Origin: Maritimibacter alkaliphilus HTCC2654
GTDB lineage: Bacteria; Pseudomonadota; Alphaproteobacteria; Rhodobacterales; Rhodobacteraceae
Length of the DNA: 64,000 bases
Assembly: GCF_000152805.1 (NCBI RefSeq)
Contig: NZ_CH902578.1
Span: forward strand, 509,173-573,172
Direction: 5' to 3'
A program made the translations under genes and the position numbers. The notes under the pieces are model-generated. The model ran no database searches. It saw only the letters and a list, made by a program, of their open reading frames with translations, and was not told the DNA's origin. This document shows positions 45,782 to 55,700 of this stretch, in pieces (position 1 is the first letter of the stretch; every line of letters begins with the position of its first letter).

Positions 45782-46065
45782 ACCTGATCGGGCGCGGCGA
45801 GGCTGCGGGCCTCGGCGATGATCGCGGTCAGCAACTCGATGTGCCGCGCGGGGGAATAATCCGCGCCCCCGCTCCGGCGGAGGCTTTCCACCTGTTCTTC
45901 GTGCAGGAGCAGCTCGTCGATGGTGTGGTCATGGCGGGCGGGCGTCTTGCCCAGAATCCGCGGCAAGGCCCGCTTGCGGTCATAACCTTCCAGCGCGAAG
46001 CGGGCGGCCTTCATCAAGAGTTTCGGGCGTTTCATCTGGCTGAGTCGGGTGATCGCGGGTCGCAT
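45772..46065 (-). CDS. DUF6477-type small protein
   Basis: A 97-residue protein; the start at ATG 46065 has GGAGG 5 bases upstream. It is basic in the N-terminal half (M-K-R-P-K-L-L-M-K-A-A-R-F-A-L-E-G-Y-D-R-K-R-A-L-P-R-I-L) and contains I-D-E-L-L-L-H-E-E-Q-V-E-S-L-R-R. The order is typical of a Rhodobacterales-restricted family (DUF6477). Function unknown. It is divergent from the DUF6456 gene, sharing the DnaA-box intergenic region. Confidence 0.75.
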   Translation of the reverse strand: MRPAITRLSQMKRPKLLMKAARFALEGYDRKRALPRILGKTPARHDHTIDELLLHEEQVESLRRSGGADYSPARHIELLTAIIAEARSLAAPDQVQL

Positions 46066-46203
46066 CGTATCCTCCGTTGAGCGTGATTCGATGCCGTTGT
46101 CGCACAACCTAGACGAGTGTTGCGTCGTGGCCCCGCGCTGCGTGCGATGCCTTTAGAAGGCTTTATTCGATGCGGCGACATTGTGACCGCATCGTTGAGA
46201 GCC

Positions 46204-46242
46204 TGTGGATAAACCGTCAAATTGTGGATTGTCTGTGGATAA
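46204..46242 (+). promoter_or_regulatory. DnaA-box cluster upstream of the DUF6456 gene
   Basis: Two perfect DnaA boxes TGTGGATAA lie at 46204-46212 and 46234-46242 in the same orientation, 30 bp (about three helical turns) apart; a partial box TGTGGATTG lies between them at 46223-46231, 11 bp before the second. Adjacent GANTC sites (GATTC 46085-46089 and GACTC 46244-46248) could be methylated by CcrM. No replication gene is near, so a DnaA-controlled promoter or titration site is more likely than an origin. Confidence 0.7.
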
Positions 46243-46307
46243 CGACTCGCGTTAAGGTTGTATCGCTTCCAGATTGGAAACGGTTCGACACGGGATGAGG
46301 ACAGAAC

Positions 46308-47417
46308 ATGCGGACACATGCCCAGCAGTCTTTCGGATCGCGCCAACGACTTCCGGCCTGGGTGCCGGAAACGGTTCGGACCTATCTGGCACATGTCGAA
46401 GACGGCACGTCGCTGCGCAATATCGCGCGGGAAACCGGCGTTCATGCGTCGACGGTGATGCGGCAGGTCAGGCGGTGCGAGGGATTGCGGGACGATCCGC
46501 TGGCGGACGCGGCTCTCAGGTCACTTGAAACGCTTTGGCATGGCTCGGGCCGCGACAGCGGACCGGACCGCCACGGAGGCACCGCGAAGACCATGACCCG
46601 CATACCGAACGACCATGACCGCATCGACCGGGAAGCCCTGCGCGCGCTCCGGGCGCTGACCGAACCGGGCGCGCTGCTTATCATCGCCGAGGGTGTCGAG
46701 GACGCCGTCGTCGTCGCGCATGTCGAAGACGACCGGCCCGTCCGCCGCGCGGTGGTGCCGCGCGACGTGGCCGAAATCCTCGCCCTGAAAGAATGGATCG
46801 AAGGGCGCACGCGGGGCCGCCTGAGCCGCTATTCGATCACGCCGTCGGGCCGGACCGAGCTTGGCCGGCTGATGGCCCAGAACGAGTCGCGCAAGGTCGC
46901 CTCGATCTCGGAGGTGACGAAAACGACCGCGAAACCGGGGCAGGGAGCGCAGAAGAAGCCGCGCACCGCGGGTGCGGAGCCGCCCCTGCGGGTTCTGGCC
47001 CGGCGCAAGCGCGGCGACGGATCGGCGTTTCTGTCCAAACCCATGGTGCGTGCGGCGGAACGGTTTCGCGAAAGCTACGAAATCGCCCGCACCGGGGGCG
47101 CCATCGGCGATGATCTGGGCGCCTTGCTCGAAGGGCATGTCCGCCCGGCGATGCCGTCGGGTGGCGGCGCGACCGCGCTCGCCATCCCGCGCCACATGAC
47201 GGCGTTCCAAAGCCTCGCCAAAGCGATCGACAAGCTCGGCCCGGAGCTGTCCGAGGCCGTCATCCTGTCATGCTGTGACGAAACGGGCATGGAAGAGATC
47301 GAGGACCGGCTCGATTTCCCGGCACGGTCGGGCAAGATCGTTCTGCGGATCGCGCTGAATACGCTGGTGCGCCACTATGAAACGGTGGGCGACGAGGGTC
47401 ACGATCTGATCTATTGA
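46308..47417 (+). CDS. DUF6456 helix-turn-helix protein
   Basis: A 369-residue putative DNA-binding protein. The N-terminal 60 residues include a resolvase-like helix-turn-helix (T-S-L-R-N-I-A-R-E-T-G-V-H-A-S-T-V-M-R-Q-V-R-R). A central region resembles a winged-helix (L-S-R-Y-S-I-T-P-S-G-R-T-E-L-G-R-L) and the C-terminal DUF6456 domain (about 225-365) contains F-R-E-S-Y-E-I-A-R and V-I-L-S-C-C-D-E-T-G-M-E. No signal or membrane segment. The upstream DnaA boxes and GANTC sites suggest cell-cycle-linked expression. Targets unknown. The start at 46308 follows GAGGACAG; ATG 46318 is not in frame. Confidence 0.75.
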   Translation: MRTHAQQSFGSRQRLPAWVPETVRTYLAHVEDGTSLRNIARETGVHASTVMRQVRRCEGLRDDPLADAALRSLETLWHGSGRDSGPDRHGGTAKTMTRIPNDHDRIDREALRALRALTEPGALLIIAEGVEDAVVVAHVEDDRPVRRAVVPRDVAEILALKEWIEGRTRGRLSRYSITPSGRTELGRLMAQNESRKVASISEVTKTTAKPGQGAQKKPRTAGAEPPLRVLARRKRGDGSAFLSKPMVRAAERFRESYEIARTGGAIGDDLGALLEGHVRPAMPSGGGATALAIPRHMTAFQSLAKAIDKLGPELSEAVILSCCDETGMEEIEDRLDFPARSGKIVLRIALNTLVRHYETVGDEGHDLIY

Positions 47418-47435
47418 CCCTGCGCCGCCCGGCGT

Positions 47436-47843
47436 TCAGACCGCACGCGATTCCGGCGTGCGGGCCACCACCAAAACGTCGAAATCCAGCCCGGGAAAAC
47501 TGCGCCGGATTTCACGTTTGACCATCTCGGGGCGCGGAATGTCCTCGGCAAAGGCGCGGTAGCGCCCGCCGAATCCGCTGTCCACCAGTCGATAGGCGAG
47601 TTCCACGCAATCGAACCCGCTCGACATGAGCGGCGAAAGCACCACGTCGGGCCGATGCAACTCCATCAACTCGGTCGTCAGTTCGGCGAAATCCACGAAA
47701 CGCGTTCCGGGAAGGTCACCGACCTTGTCGTTCGTGTTGGCCGCGTTCGATGAGCCGACGGCGAGCACGCGCAACGCCTCGGCACCTGTGCCTGTCGATG
47801 CGTCGATCCAATCAATGTTTTTGGTTTTATCCGGTTGACTCAT
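47436..47843 (-). CDS. Conserved hypothetical protein, receiver-like fold
   Basis: A 135-residue soluble protein. After a short hydrophilic N-terminus it has L-R-V-L-A-V-G-S-S-N-A, F-V-D-F-A-E-L-T-T-E-L, P-D-V-V-L-S-P-L-M-S-S-G-F-D-C-V-E-L-A and F-D-V-L-V-V, an alternation of strands and helices like a degenerate response-regulator fold, without the phospho-acceptor pattern. It ends convergently with the DUF6456 gene and is divergent from phoR. Function unknown. Confidence 0.65.
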   Translation of the reverse strand: MSQPDKTKNIDWIDASTGTGAEALRVLAVGSSNAANTNDKVGDLPGTRFVDFAELTTELMELHRPDVVLSPLMSSGFDCVELAYRLVDSGFGGRYRAFAEDIPRPEMVKREIRRSFPGLDFDVLVVARTPESRAV

Positions 47844-48032
47844 TGCTCGGCTAAACCCCCTAGGAGTTATCAGGGTAAGTCCCTGTCCAAGTCACGCCAC
47901 TGTAGTATGAGAGAAGTATTGATAGATTGCAAAGTGAACCTTTGGGCATTTAACCGAATAGATCAGTAACTTAGCGGGTGCGGTCGCGCGGCCACATTCA
48001 AAGGGATAGGCGAAGGCGAAAGCGGCAACGAA

Positions 48033-49058
<1,026 letters not shown>

Positions 49059-49094
49059 ACAACCCGCGCGAGTTGTCCACATCTGATTTGGACT

Positions 49095-49123
49095 GTGTTA
49101 CACGCTTGTTACAAAACTGTCGC
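49095..49123 (+). promoter_or_regulatory. Pho box of the pst operon
   Basis: Three heptads in exact 11-bp phase: GTGTTAC (49095-49101), TTGTTAC (49106-49112) and CTGTCGC (49117-49123). This is the repeated PhoB half-site pattern. A weak -10-like CATAGC begins about 8 bp downstream, as expected when PhoB replaces the -35 contact. The site ends 84 bp before pstS. Confidence 0.85.
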
Positions 49124-49207
49124 AAAACCATAGCGGACTCACCCTAGTGAGGCGCCCAGTGCGACGCGGAACGTGTCGCCTGCTGCAAACCAAACCAGGA
49201 GACACTC

Positions 49208-50239
49208 ATGTCCTTTGCGAAACTGACCGCCTCGACCCTGGCGATCGCTGCCATGACCACCGGCGTTGCCGTCGCGCGTGACCAGGTCCAGGTGGCTGGC
49301 TCGTCCACCGTGCTGCCCTATGCCTCGATCGTCGCCGAAGCCTTTGGCGAAAACTTCGACTTCCCGACCCCGGTCGTGGAATCGGGCGGCTCCTCGGCTG
49401 GCCTCAAGCGCTTCTGCGAAGGCGTCGGTGAAAACACCATCGACATCGCGAATGCCTCGCGCGCGATCCGTGAAAAGGAAATCGCCGCCTGCGCCGAAGC
49501 CGGCGTGACGGACATCATCGAAGTGCGCATCGGCTACGACGGCATCGTGTTCGCCTCGCAGCTGAACGGCCCCGAGTTCACCGCGTTTACCGAAAGCGAC
49601 ATCTTCAACGCGCTGGCGCCGAAGGTCATGGTCGACGGCGAGCTGGTCGACAACCCGCACACCAAGTGGTCGGACTTCAACGCCGATCTGCCGGACGCCG
49701 AAATCCTCGCCTTCATCCCCGGCACCAAGCACGGCACCCGTGAAGTGTTCGAAGAGAAAGTCATCGCGGCTGGCTGCGAAGCCACCGGCGCGATGGAAGC
49801 CATGATCGCTGGCGGCATGTCGGAAGACGACGCCGAAGACGCCTGCCTGATGGTGCGCACCGACGGCATGTCGGTCGACATCGACGGCGACTACACCGAA
49901 ACGCTCGCCCGCATCGATGCCAACACCAACGCCATCGGCGTCTTCGGCCTCGCGTTCTATGAGAACAACACCGACAAGCTGAAAGTGGCGACCATGTCGG
50001 GCGTCGAGCCGACCACCGAGACCATTGCCGCTGGCGATTACCCGGTGTCGCGCCCGCTCTACTTCTACATCAAGAAGGCCCACATCGGCGTCATCCCCGG
50101 CCTGAAGGAATACGCCGAGTTCTTTGTCGCTGACGAGATCGCCGGCCCCGACGGCCCGCTGTCGAACTACGGCCTCGTCGCCGATCCCGAGCTTGCCGCC
50201 ACGCAGGCCATGATCGCGAACGAAGAGACCATGAACTAA
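49208..50239 (+). CDS. pstS: Phosphate-binding periplasmic protein
   Basis: A 343-residue exported phosphate receptor of the PstS type. The signal peptide ends at V-A-V-A-R near residue 23; the mature protein begins D-Q-V-Q-V-A-G-S-S-T-V-L-P-Y. The phosphate-contact motifs V-A-G-S-S-T-V-L-P, E-S-G-G-S-S-A-G-L and P-G-T-K-H-G-T-R-E are visible. First gene of pstSCAB-phoU-phoB, behind a Pho box. A stem-loop follows the stop, which could raise pstS mRNA relative to pstC. Confidence 0.94.
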   Translation: MSFAKLTASTLAIAAMTTGVAVARDQVQVAGSSTVLPYASIVAEAFGENFDFPTPVVESGGSSAGLKRFCEGVGENTIDIANASRAIREKEIAACAEAGVTDIIEVRIGYDGIVFASQLNGPEFTAFTESDIFNALAPKVMVDGELVDNPHTKWSDFNADLPDAEILAFIPGTKHGTREVFEEKVIAAGCEATGAMEAMIAGGMSEDDAEDACLMVRTDGMSVDIDGDYTETLARIDANTNAIGVFGLAFYENNTDKLKVATMSGVEPTTETIAAGDYPVSRPLYFYIKKAHIGVIPGLKEYAEFFVADEIAGPDGPLSNYGLVADPELAATQAMIANEETMN

Positions 50240-50260
50240 GGTTTTCAGACCTTCGAAATC

Positions 50261-50293
50261 GGTCGGCGCGGGGGTGACCTCGCGCCGATCTTT
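50261..50293 (+). terminator. Intercistronic stem-loop between pstS and pstC
   Basis: TCGGCGCG (50263-50270) and CGCGCCGA (50281-50288) form a perfect 8-bp stem, extendable by a G-U and G-C pair, with a 10-base loop and a TCTTT tail. It may partly terminate transcription or protect the pstS message, giving more binding protein than permease. Confidence 0.6.
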
Positions 50294-50344
50294 ACCGCGG
50301 GAAAGACGTACGGTGCGTTTCCCGAACCTAAAGGTGGCCCGCCG

Positions 50345-51808
50345 ATGTCCCCTCTGATCCTTCTCGCCATCGTCCTTGCGCTCACGGTCGCAGGCTATGT
50401 CATGGGCCGCCAGCGCGCGGTCGGTTCGGTCGATGACGTGCGAAAGCTGCACAGTCTGCCGAATTTCTACGGGATGAACGTGGCGATGCTCGCCTTCGTC
50501 CCCGCCGTCCTGCTGCTTGCCATCTGGGTCATCGTGCAGCCGCTCGTCGTCGCCGGGCAGGTGCGCGGCGATATTCCCGATACGCTTTACGAGACGCGGG
50601 GCGAACTCAGCCTCGTGATGTCGGACGTGCAGCGCGTGGCCTCGGGCCTCGACACCGCGATCGCCCAAGGCGTGCTCGCGCCGGGTGATATCGAAGGGCT
50701 GGACGCGACCACGGTCCGCGACACGCTGGGCGGTGTCGGCGTCGCGCTCGGCTCGGACGTGAGCGAAGAGGTTCTGGCTGCCGCGCTCGACTATCGCGCC
50801 ACGTCCAACACCGGGGATTGGGTGCGCACCGTCGTCGTGCTCGTCGTCGCGGTCGCCGGGTTTCTTTACGCCTATCTCGGCACCTCAGGCACGCTGCGGG
50901 CGCGCAACCGGGTCGAGACCGGCATCCTGATCCTGCTCATCACCGCCGCGCTTATCGCGATCCTGACGACGCTCGGCATCGTGCTGTCGCTTCTGTTCAA
51001 TACAATCGAGTTCTTCGGCCTTTACCCGGCGGACGAGTTCTTTTTCGGCACCACATGGTCGCCCTCGTTCGGTGGCGGCTCGCAACTGGGTATCCTGCCG
51101 CTTCTGTGGGGCACGCTTTATATTTCGCTCATCGCGCTGGCGGTGGCCGTGCCCATCGGCCTGTTCGCCGCGATCTATCTGTCGGAATACGCAAGCTCAA
51201 AGGTGCGCAGCATCGCCAAACCGATGCTCGAGGTGCTCGCGGGCATTCCCACCATCGTCTACGGCCTGTTCGCGCTGCTGACCGTCGGTCCGCTTCTGGT
51301 CGGCATTTTCGGGGACGGTGGCATTCTGGGCGTCGGCTGGATGCAGGGCGGAACCGCCGTGATGACCGCCGGGCTCGTCATGGGAATCATGCTGATCCCC
51401 TTCGTGTCCTCGCTGTCCGACGACATCATCAACGCGGTGCCGCAGGCGATGCGCGACGGCTCCTACGGGCTTGGCGCGACACAGTCCGAAACCATCCGTC
51501 AAGTCGTCATGCCAGCCGCCCTTCCGGGCATCGTCGGCGCGATCCTTCTGGCCGCCTCGCGCGCCATCGGTGAGACGATGATCGTCGTGCTCGGGGCAGG
51601 GGCCGCGGCCCGCCTGTCGCTGAACCCGTTCGACGCCATGACGACGGTGACCGCCAAAATCGTGAGCCAGCTCACCGGCGACGCGGACTTCGCCAGCCCC
51701 GAGGCGCTGGTCGCCTTTTCACTGGGCATGACGCTCTTCGTCGTGACCCTCGCCCTAAATGTCCTCGCCCTCTACATCGTGCGCAAATACCGGGAGCAGT
51801 ACGAATGA
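50345..51808 (+). CDS. pstC: Phosphate ABC transporter permease PstC
   Basis: A 487-residue inner-membrane permease. An N-terminal extension with two membrane helices (about 1-20, 40-65) and a periplasmic region (70-155) precedes the classical six-helix domain (about 160-485) containing the EAA-like loop S-D-D-I-I-N-A-V-P-Q-A-M-R-D-G-S-Y-G-L-G-A-T. Such extended PstC proteins are common in alphaproteobacteria. The stop overlaps pstA by 4 bp. Confidence 0.93.
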   Translation: MSPLILLAIVLALTVAGYVMGRQRAVGSVDDVRKLHSLPNFYGMNVAMLAFVPAVLLLAIWVIVQPLVVAGQVRGDIPDTLYETRGELSLVMSDVQRVASGLDTAIAQGVLAPGDIEGLDATTVRDTLGGVGVALGSDVSEEVLAAALDYRATSNTGDWVRTVVVLVVAVAGFLYAYLGTSGTLRARNRVETGILILLITAALIAILTTLGIVLSLLFNTIEFFGLYPADEFFFGTTWSPSFGGGSQLGILPLLWGTLYISLIALAVAVPIGLFAAIYLSEYASSKVRSIAKPMLEVLAGIPTIVYGLFALLTVGPLLVGIFGDGGILGVGWMQGGTAVMTAGLVMGIMLIPFVSSLSDDIINAVPQAMRDGSYGLGATQSETIRQVVMPAALPGIVGAILLAASRAIGETMIVVLGAGAAARLSLNPFDAMTTVTAKIVSQLTGDADFASPEALVAFSLGMTLFVVTLALNVLALYIVRKYREQYE

Positions 51809-53136
51809 CCGATGCGACCAACACCGGCTCGCTCTACGACGTCGACGCGCGCACGAAAAAGCGCAACGCGGCCGAGAAACGGTTCAGGATCTACGGCATG
51901 ATCGCCATCGGTCTGGGCCTCGTGTTCCTCGTGGCGCTGCTGTCCACCATCGTCGTGCGCGGCATCCCGGCGTTCCAGCAGACCAAGCTGACGCTGCCTA
52001 TCGCGCTGCCGGAAGAGACGCTCGACAAGTCCGGCGTGCGCGACATCGAGGTGATGAAGAAGGTGTCGACCTTCGGATACAATCCGCTCATCGAACAGGC
52101 GCTGGCCGACGCGCTGGACGCGAATGGCATCGAAAACCCGTTCGAGGACGCCAAGGGGCTGAAGCCGATCCTGTCCTCGTCGGCCGCCGCCGTCGTGCGG
52201 GACGAGGTGCTGGCGAACCCGGAACTGGTGGGCACGACCCATACGTTCGAGATTCTGGCGGCGAGCCGGGTGGACGGCTACCTCAAGGGCCGAGTGACGC
52301 GCGAAAGCGTGGCGCGTGACAACAACATCGATGCGGCCCATTTCGACGTGGTGGATGCGCTGCGCGACGCAGGCATCATCGCAAAGGGCTTCAACTTCGA
52401 CTTCATCACCGGGGCGGATGCCTCGGAAAGCCGGCCGGAGCAGGCGGGGATCGGGGTGTCGATGCTGGGTTCGCTCTTCATGATGTTCGTGGTGCTGGGC
52501 CTGTCGCTGCCCATCGGAGTCGCGGCCTCGATCTATCTGGAGGAGTTCGCGACCCAGAACCGCTTTACCGACATCATCGAGGTGAACATCTCGAACCTCG
52601 CCGCCGTGCCTTCGATCGTCTTCGGTATTCTGGGTCTGGCCGTCTTCATCCAGTTCATGCATCTGCCGCAGTCGGCCCCGCTGGTCGGCGGCCTGGTCCT
52701 GACGCTGATGACGCTGCCGACCATTATCATTTCGACCCGCGCGTCGCTGAAAGCCGTGCCGCCATCGATCCGCGAGGCGGCTCTGGGCATCGGCGCGTCC
52801 AAGATGCAGACGGTGTTCCATCATGTCCTGCCGCTGGCCATGCCCGGCATCCTCACGGGCACCATCATCGGGCTGGCACAGGCGCTTGGGGAAACCGCGC
52901 CGCTGCTTCTGATCGGGATGGTCGGCTATATCGCGTCGAACTACCCGGACGGGGTGGCGAGCGGGTTCCTCGACCCGAACTCGGCCATGCCCGCGCAGAT
53001 CTACGAATGGGCCAAGCGTGCCGATCCGGCTTACTACGAACGGGCATGGGGCGGGATCATCATCCTGCTCGTGTTCCTCATGACCATGAACATCCTGGCG
53101 GTGATCCTGCGCCGTCGTTTCGAGCGCCGCTGGTAA
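51805..53136 (+). CDS. pstA: Phosphate ABC transporter permease PstA
   Basis: A 443-residue permease. The N-terminal DUF3333 region (about 15-205: one helix at 30-52, then a long periplasmic part) precedes the transport domain with six helices and the EAA loop [15 protein letters not shown]. It starts in a 4-bp overlap with pstC and is followed by pstB after 19 bp. Confidence 0.93.
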   Translation: MTDATNTGSLYDVDARTKKRNAAEKRFRIYGMIAIGLGLVFLVALLSTIVVRGIPAFQQTKLTLPIALPEETLDKSGVRDIEVMKKVSTFGYNPLIEQALADALDANGIENPFEDAKGLKPILSSSAAAVVRDEVLANPELVGTTHTFEILAASRVDGYLKGRVTRESVARDNNIDAAHFDVVDALRDAGIIAKGFNFDFITGADASESRPEQAGIGVSMLGSLFMMFVVLGLSLPIGVAASIYLEEFATQNRFTDIIEVNISNLAAVPSIVFGILGLAVFIQFMHLPQSAPLVGGLVLTLMTLPTIIISTRASLKAVPPSIREAALGIGASKMQTVFHHVLPLAMPGILTGTIIGLAQALGETAPLLLIGMVGYIASNYPDGVASGFLDPNSAMPAQIYEWAKRADPAYYERAWGGIIILLVFLMTMNILAVILRRRFERRW

Positions 53137-53155
53137 TCGCGGGCAGGGGGAACTT

Positions 53156-53956
53156 ATGATGAAAGACAATGTGGAAAACAAAGTCGGGGTGGATGCGATG
53201 AACGTGAAGTTCTCAGCAAGGGACGTGCAGGTCTATTATGGCGACAACCACGCCATCAAGGACGTGAACGTCGACATCCTCGACAAGACCGTAACGGCCT
53301 TCATCGGCCCGTCGGGCTGCGGCAAGTCGACCTTCCTGCGGTCCCTGAACCGGATGAACGACACGATCCCGATCTGCCGGGTCGAGGGCGACATTCTGCT
53401 GGACGGCGAAGACATCAACGCGCCGCAGGTGGACCCGGTGCAACTGCGCGCCAAGGTCGGGATGGTGTTTCAGAAGCCGAACCCGTTCCCCAAGTCGATC
53501 TACGACAATATCGCCTACGGCCCGCGCATTCACGGGCTGGCCCGCAACAAGGCGGAACTCGATGAAATCGTTGAAAAATCCCTACGCCGCGGCGCGATCT
53601 GGGACGAGGTGAAGGATCGCCTCGACGCGCCCGGCACCGGCCTGTCCGGCGGTCAGCAGCAGCGTCTGTGCATCGCGCGGGCGGTGGCGACCGAGCCGGA
53701 AGTTCTGCTGATGGATGAACCCTGTTCGGCGCTCGACCCCATCGCCACGGCGCAGGTCGAGGAACTGATCGACGAGCTCAAGGCCAGCTATTCGGTCGTG
53801 ATCGTCACGCACTCGATGCAGCAGGCCGCGCGCGTCAGCCAGAAGACTGCGTTCTTCCATCTGGGCAACCTCGTCGAATACGACGACACGACCACCATCT
53901 TCACCAATCCGCGCGACACGCGGACGGAAAGCTACATCACCGGCCGTATCGGCTGA
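53156..53956 (+). CDS. pstB: Phosphate ABC transporter ATP-binding protein PstB
   Basis: A 266-residue ABC ATPase. Walker [10 protein letters not shown] (51-59), Q-loop with [10 protein letters not shown], signature L-S-G-G-Q-Q-Q-R, Walker [13 protein letters not shown] and H-loop V-T-H-S-M-Q-Q-A are all present. F-Q-K-P-N-P-F-P and the Cys in D-E-P-C are PstB-specific. It energises PstCA and takes part in PhoR signalling together with PhoU. Confidence 0.96.
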   Translation: MMKDNVENKVGVDAMNVKFSARDVQVYYGDNHAIKDVNVDILDKTVTAFIGPSGCGKSTFLRSLNRMNDTIPICRVEGDILLDGEDINAPQVDPVQLRAKVGMVFQKPNPFPKSIYDNIAYGPRIHGLARNKAELDEIVEKSLRRGAIWDEVKDRLDAPGTGLSGGQQQRLCIARAVATEPEVLLMDEPCSALDPIATAQVEELIDELKASYSVVIVTHSMQQAARVSQKTAFFHLGNLVEYDDTTTIFTNPRDTRTESYITGRIG

Positions 53957-53969
53957 GGAGGGCAGAGAC

Positions 53970-54695
53970 ATGAACGATCCCCATATCGCAAAAGCCTTCG
54001 ACCGCGATCTCGAAGCCATTCAGGCGCTGGTCATGAAAATGGGCGGGCTGGTCGAAGAAGCGATCCGCGAAGCCGCCAAATCGCTCAAGACTCGCGACAC
54101 GGAGCGTGCCGAGAAGGTGCGTCAGGGCGACCGCAAGATCGACGAGCTTGAAGACCTCATCAACACCCAGTGCGCGCAGCTTCTGGCGATCCGGCAGCCG
54201 GCCGCGACCGACCTGCGCACCGTGCTGACGGTGATGAAGATCGCCGGCAACCTCGAACGCATCGGCGACTATGCCAAGAACATCGCGAAACGGACCGAGG
54301 TTCTGTCGCACATGCAGCCCATCGAAGGGGCCTCGAGCGCGATTCGACGCATGTCCAAAGAGGTCGAAGCGATGCTGTCCGATGCGCTCGACAGCTATAT
54401 CCGCCGGGATGCGACGGTGGGCGAGGATGTGCGGCACCGCGATCTGGAAGTCGACCAGATGTATAACGCGCTGTTCCGCGAATTCCTGACGTTCATGATG
54501 GAAGATCCGCGCAACATCACCGCCTGTATGCACCTGCATTTCATCGCCAAGAACATCGAACGGATGGGCGACCACGTGACCTCGATCGCGGATCAGGTGA
54601 TCTATCTGTCCACGGGCCAGTTCCCGGATGACCAGCGACCCAAGGACAACCAGTCCATCTACAAGGTCGAGGGGTTCGAAGAGGCGGACGAATGA
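53970..54695 (+). CDS. phoU: Phosphate signalling protein PhoU
   Basis: A 241-residue protein of two PhoU three-helix bundles, each with an acidic metal-binding signature (first around E-R-A-E-K-V-R-Q-G-D-R-K-I-D-E-L-E; second around V-R-H-R-D-L-E-V-D-Q-M-Y). Conserved R-Q-P-A-A-T-D-L-R and L-E-R-I-G-D-Y-A-K-N-I and E-R-M-G-D-H-V-T-S-I are present. It links PstSCAB to PhoR. It starts 13 bp behind pstB and overlaps phoB. Confidence 0.95.
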   Translation: MNDPHIAKAFDRDLEAIQALVMKMGGLVEEAIREAAKSLKTRDTERAEKVRQGDRKIDELEDLINTQCAQLLAIRQPAATDLRTVLTVMKIAGNLERIGDYAKNIAKRTEVLSHMQPIEGASSAIRRMSKEVEAMLSDALDSYIRRDATVGEDVRHRDLEVDQMYNALFREFLTFMMEDPRNITACMHLHFIAKNIERMGDHVTSIADQVIYLSTGQFPDDQRPKDNQSIYKVEGFEEADE

Positions 54696-55381
54696 GCACC
54701 GACAAGCCGCTCGTGCTGTTGGTCGAGGATGAACCGGCGCAACGGGAAATCCTGCGCTACAACCTCGCATCCGAAGGCTATGACGTGTCGATCGCCGAGA
54801 ACGGCGACGACGCGATGGTGCTAGTCGAGGAAATCGGGCCGGACCTGATCCTGCTGGACTGGATGCTGCCGGGGGTTTCGGGGATCGAGATCTGCCGCCG
54901 TGTGAAATCGCGACGCGAGACGACGGATATTCCCGTCATCATGCTGTCGGCCCGGTCGGACGAGATGGACCGGGTGAGGGGGCTGGAAACCGGCGCCGAC
55001 GATTACATGGTCAAACCGTTCTCGGTGCAGGAACTTATGGCGCGCATCCGCACGCAATTGCGCCGCACGCGCCCCGCGAGTGTCGGGCAGCAGCTTGCCT
55101 ATGAGGACATCATCCTCGACGGCGAGACCCATCGCGTTACGCGCGGCGGCGATCCGATCAAATTGGGTCCGACCGAATTCCGGCTTCTGACGACCTTCAT
55201 GGAAAAACCGGGCCGCGTCTGGAGCCGTGAACAACTTCTGGACCGGGTCTGGGGCCGTGACGTCTATGTCGATACGCGGACCGTCGATGTGCATGTCGGG
55301 CGGCTGCGCAAGGCGCTGTGCAAGACCGGGGGGGACGATCCGTTGCGCACGGTTCGGGGCACGGGATACGCGCTTGGCTAG
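54692..55381 (+). CDS. phoB: Phosphate regulon response regulator PhoB
   Basis: A 229-residue OmpR/PhoB-type regulator. The receiver domain has the acidic pocket (V-E-D-E-P), phospho-acceptor Asp56 (L-L-D-W-M-L-P-G) and conserved Lys in M-V-K-P-F-S. The winged-helix C-terminal domain includes L-G-P-T-E-F-R-L-L, V-W-S-R-E-Q-L-L-D-R-V-W and R-T-V-D-V-H-V-G-R-L-R-K-A-L. The start overlaps phoU by 4 bp. It should bind the Pho boxes at 49095 and, possibly, 20877. Confidence 0.96.
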   Translation: MSTDKPLVLLVEDEPAQREILRYNLASEGYDVSIAENGDDAMVLVEEIGPDLILLDWMLPGVSGIEICRRVKSRRETTDIPVIMLSARSDEMDRVRGLETGADDYMVKPFSVQELMARIRTQLRRTRPASVGQQLAYEDIILDGETHRVTRGGDPIKLGPTEFRLLTTFMEKPGRVWSREQLLDRVWGRDVYVDTRTVDVHVGRLRKALCKTGGDDPLRTVRGTGYALG

Positions 55382-55700
55382 GGCGCGTTTGCGTTTATTG
55401 CTTCGAGGGGAGCGCAGGTTTCCTAAATGCATAGTTTCGGGCGGCTAATGTGGTTTATGCGTATAATCAGTATTATGTAAAATAACCGCACGCCGGATTA
55501 AACGAAACTTTCCAATACCTTACCAAGACCTCCTGTCGCACTACCACACTCGCAAATAGCAAAAAATTCGCATTTTGTGTGCATATACACTCGACAACCC
55601 ATACGAATGGTGGCTTTCTTCGGGCTCAAATGACACTCTGCCGTCAAGGGGCGTTCACGAAAGTGGGACGACGGAGTGCAAGCGACGGGATGAGGTACTG
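55382..55700 (+). other. AT-rich region upstream of the LuxR-type gene
   Basis: Clearly more AT-rich than the rest of the window, especially 55430-55600. It holds the small dyad ATAAT-cagt-ATTAT (55463-55476), a CCTTAC motif (55518-55523) related to the GTAAGG repeats behind the LuxR gene, and several TATA-like hexamers. No gene longer than chance is supported here; an in-frame extension of the LuxR gene to 55575 lacks a ribosome-binding site. Confidence 0.5.

Noticed and set aside
46204-46242. DnaA boxes as a chromosomal origin.
   Set aside because: Only two perfect boxes and no AT-rich unwinding element, dnaA, parAB, hemE or other origin-linked genes are near; a regulatory site fits better.
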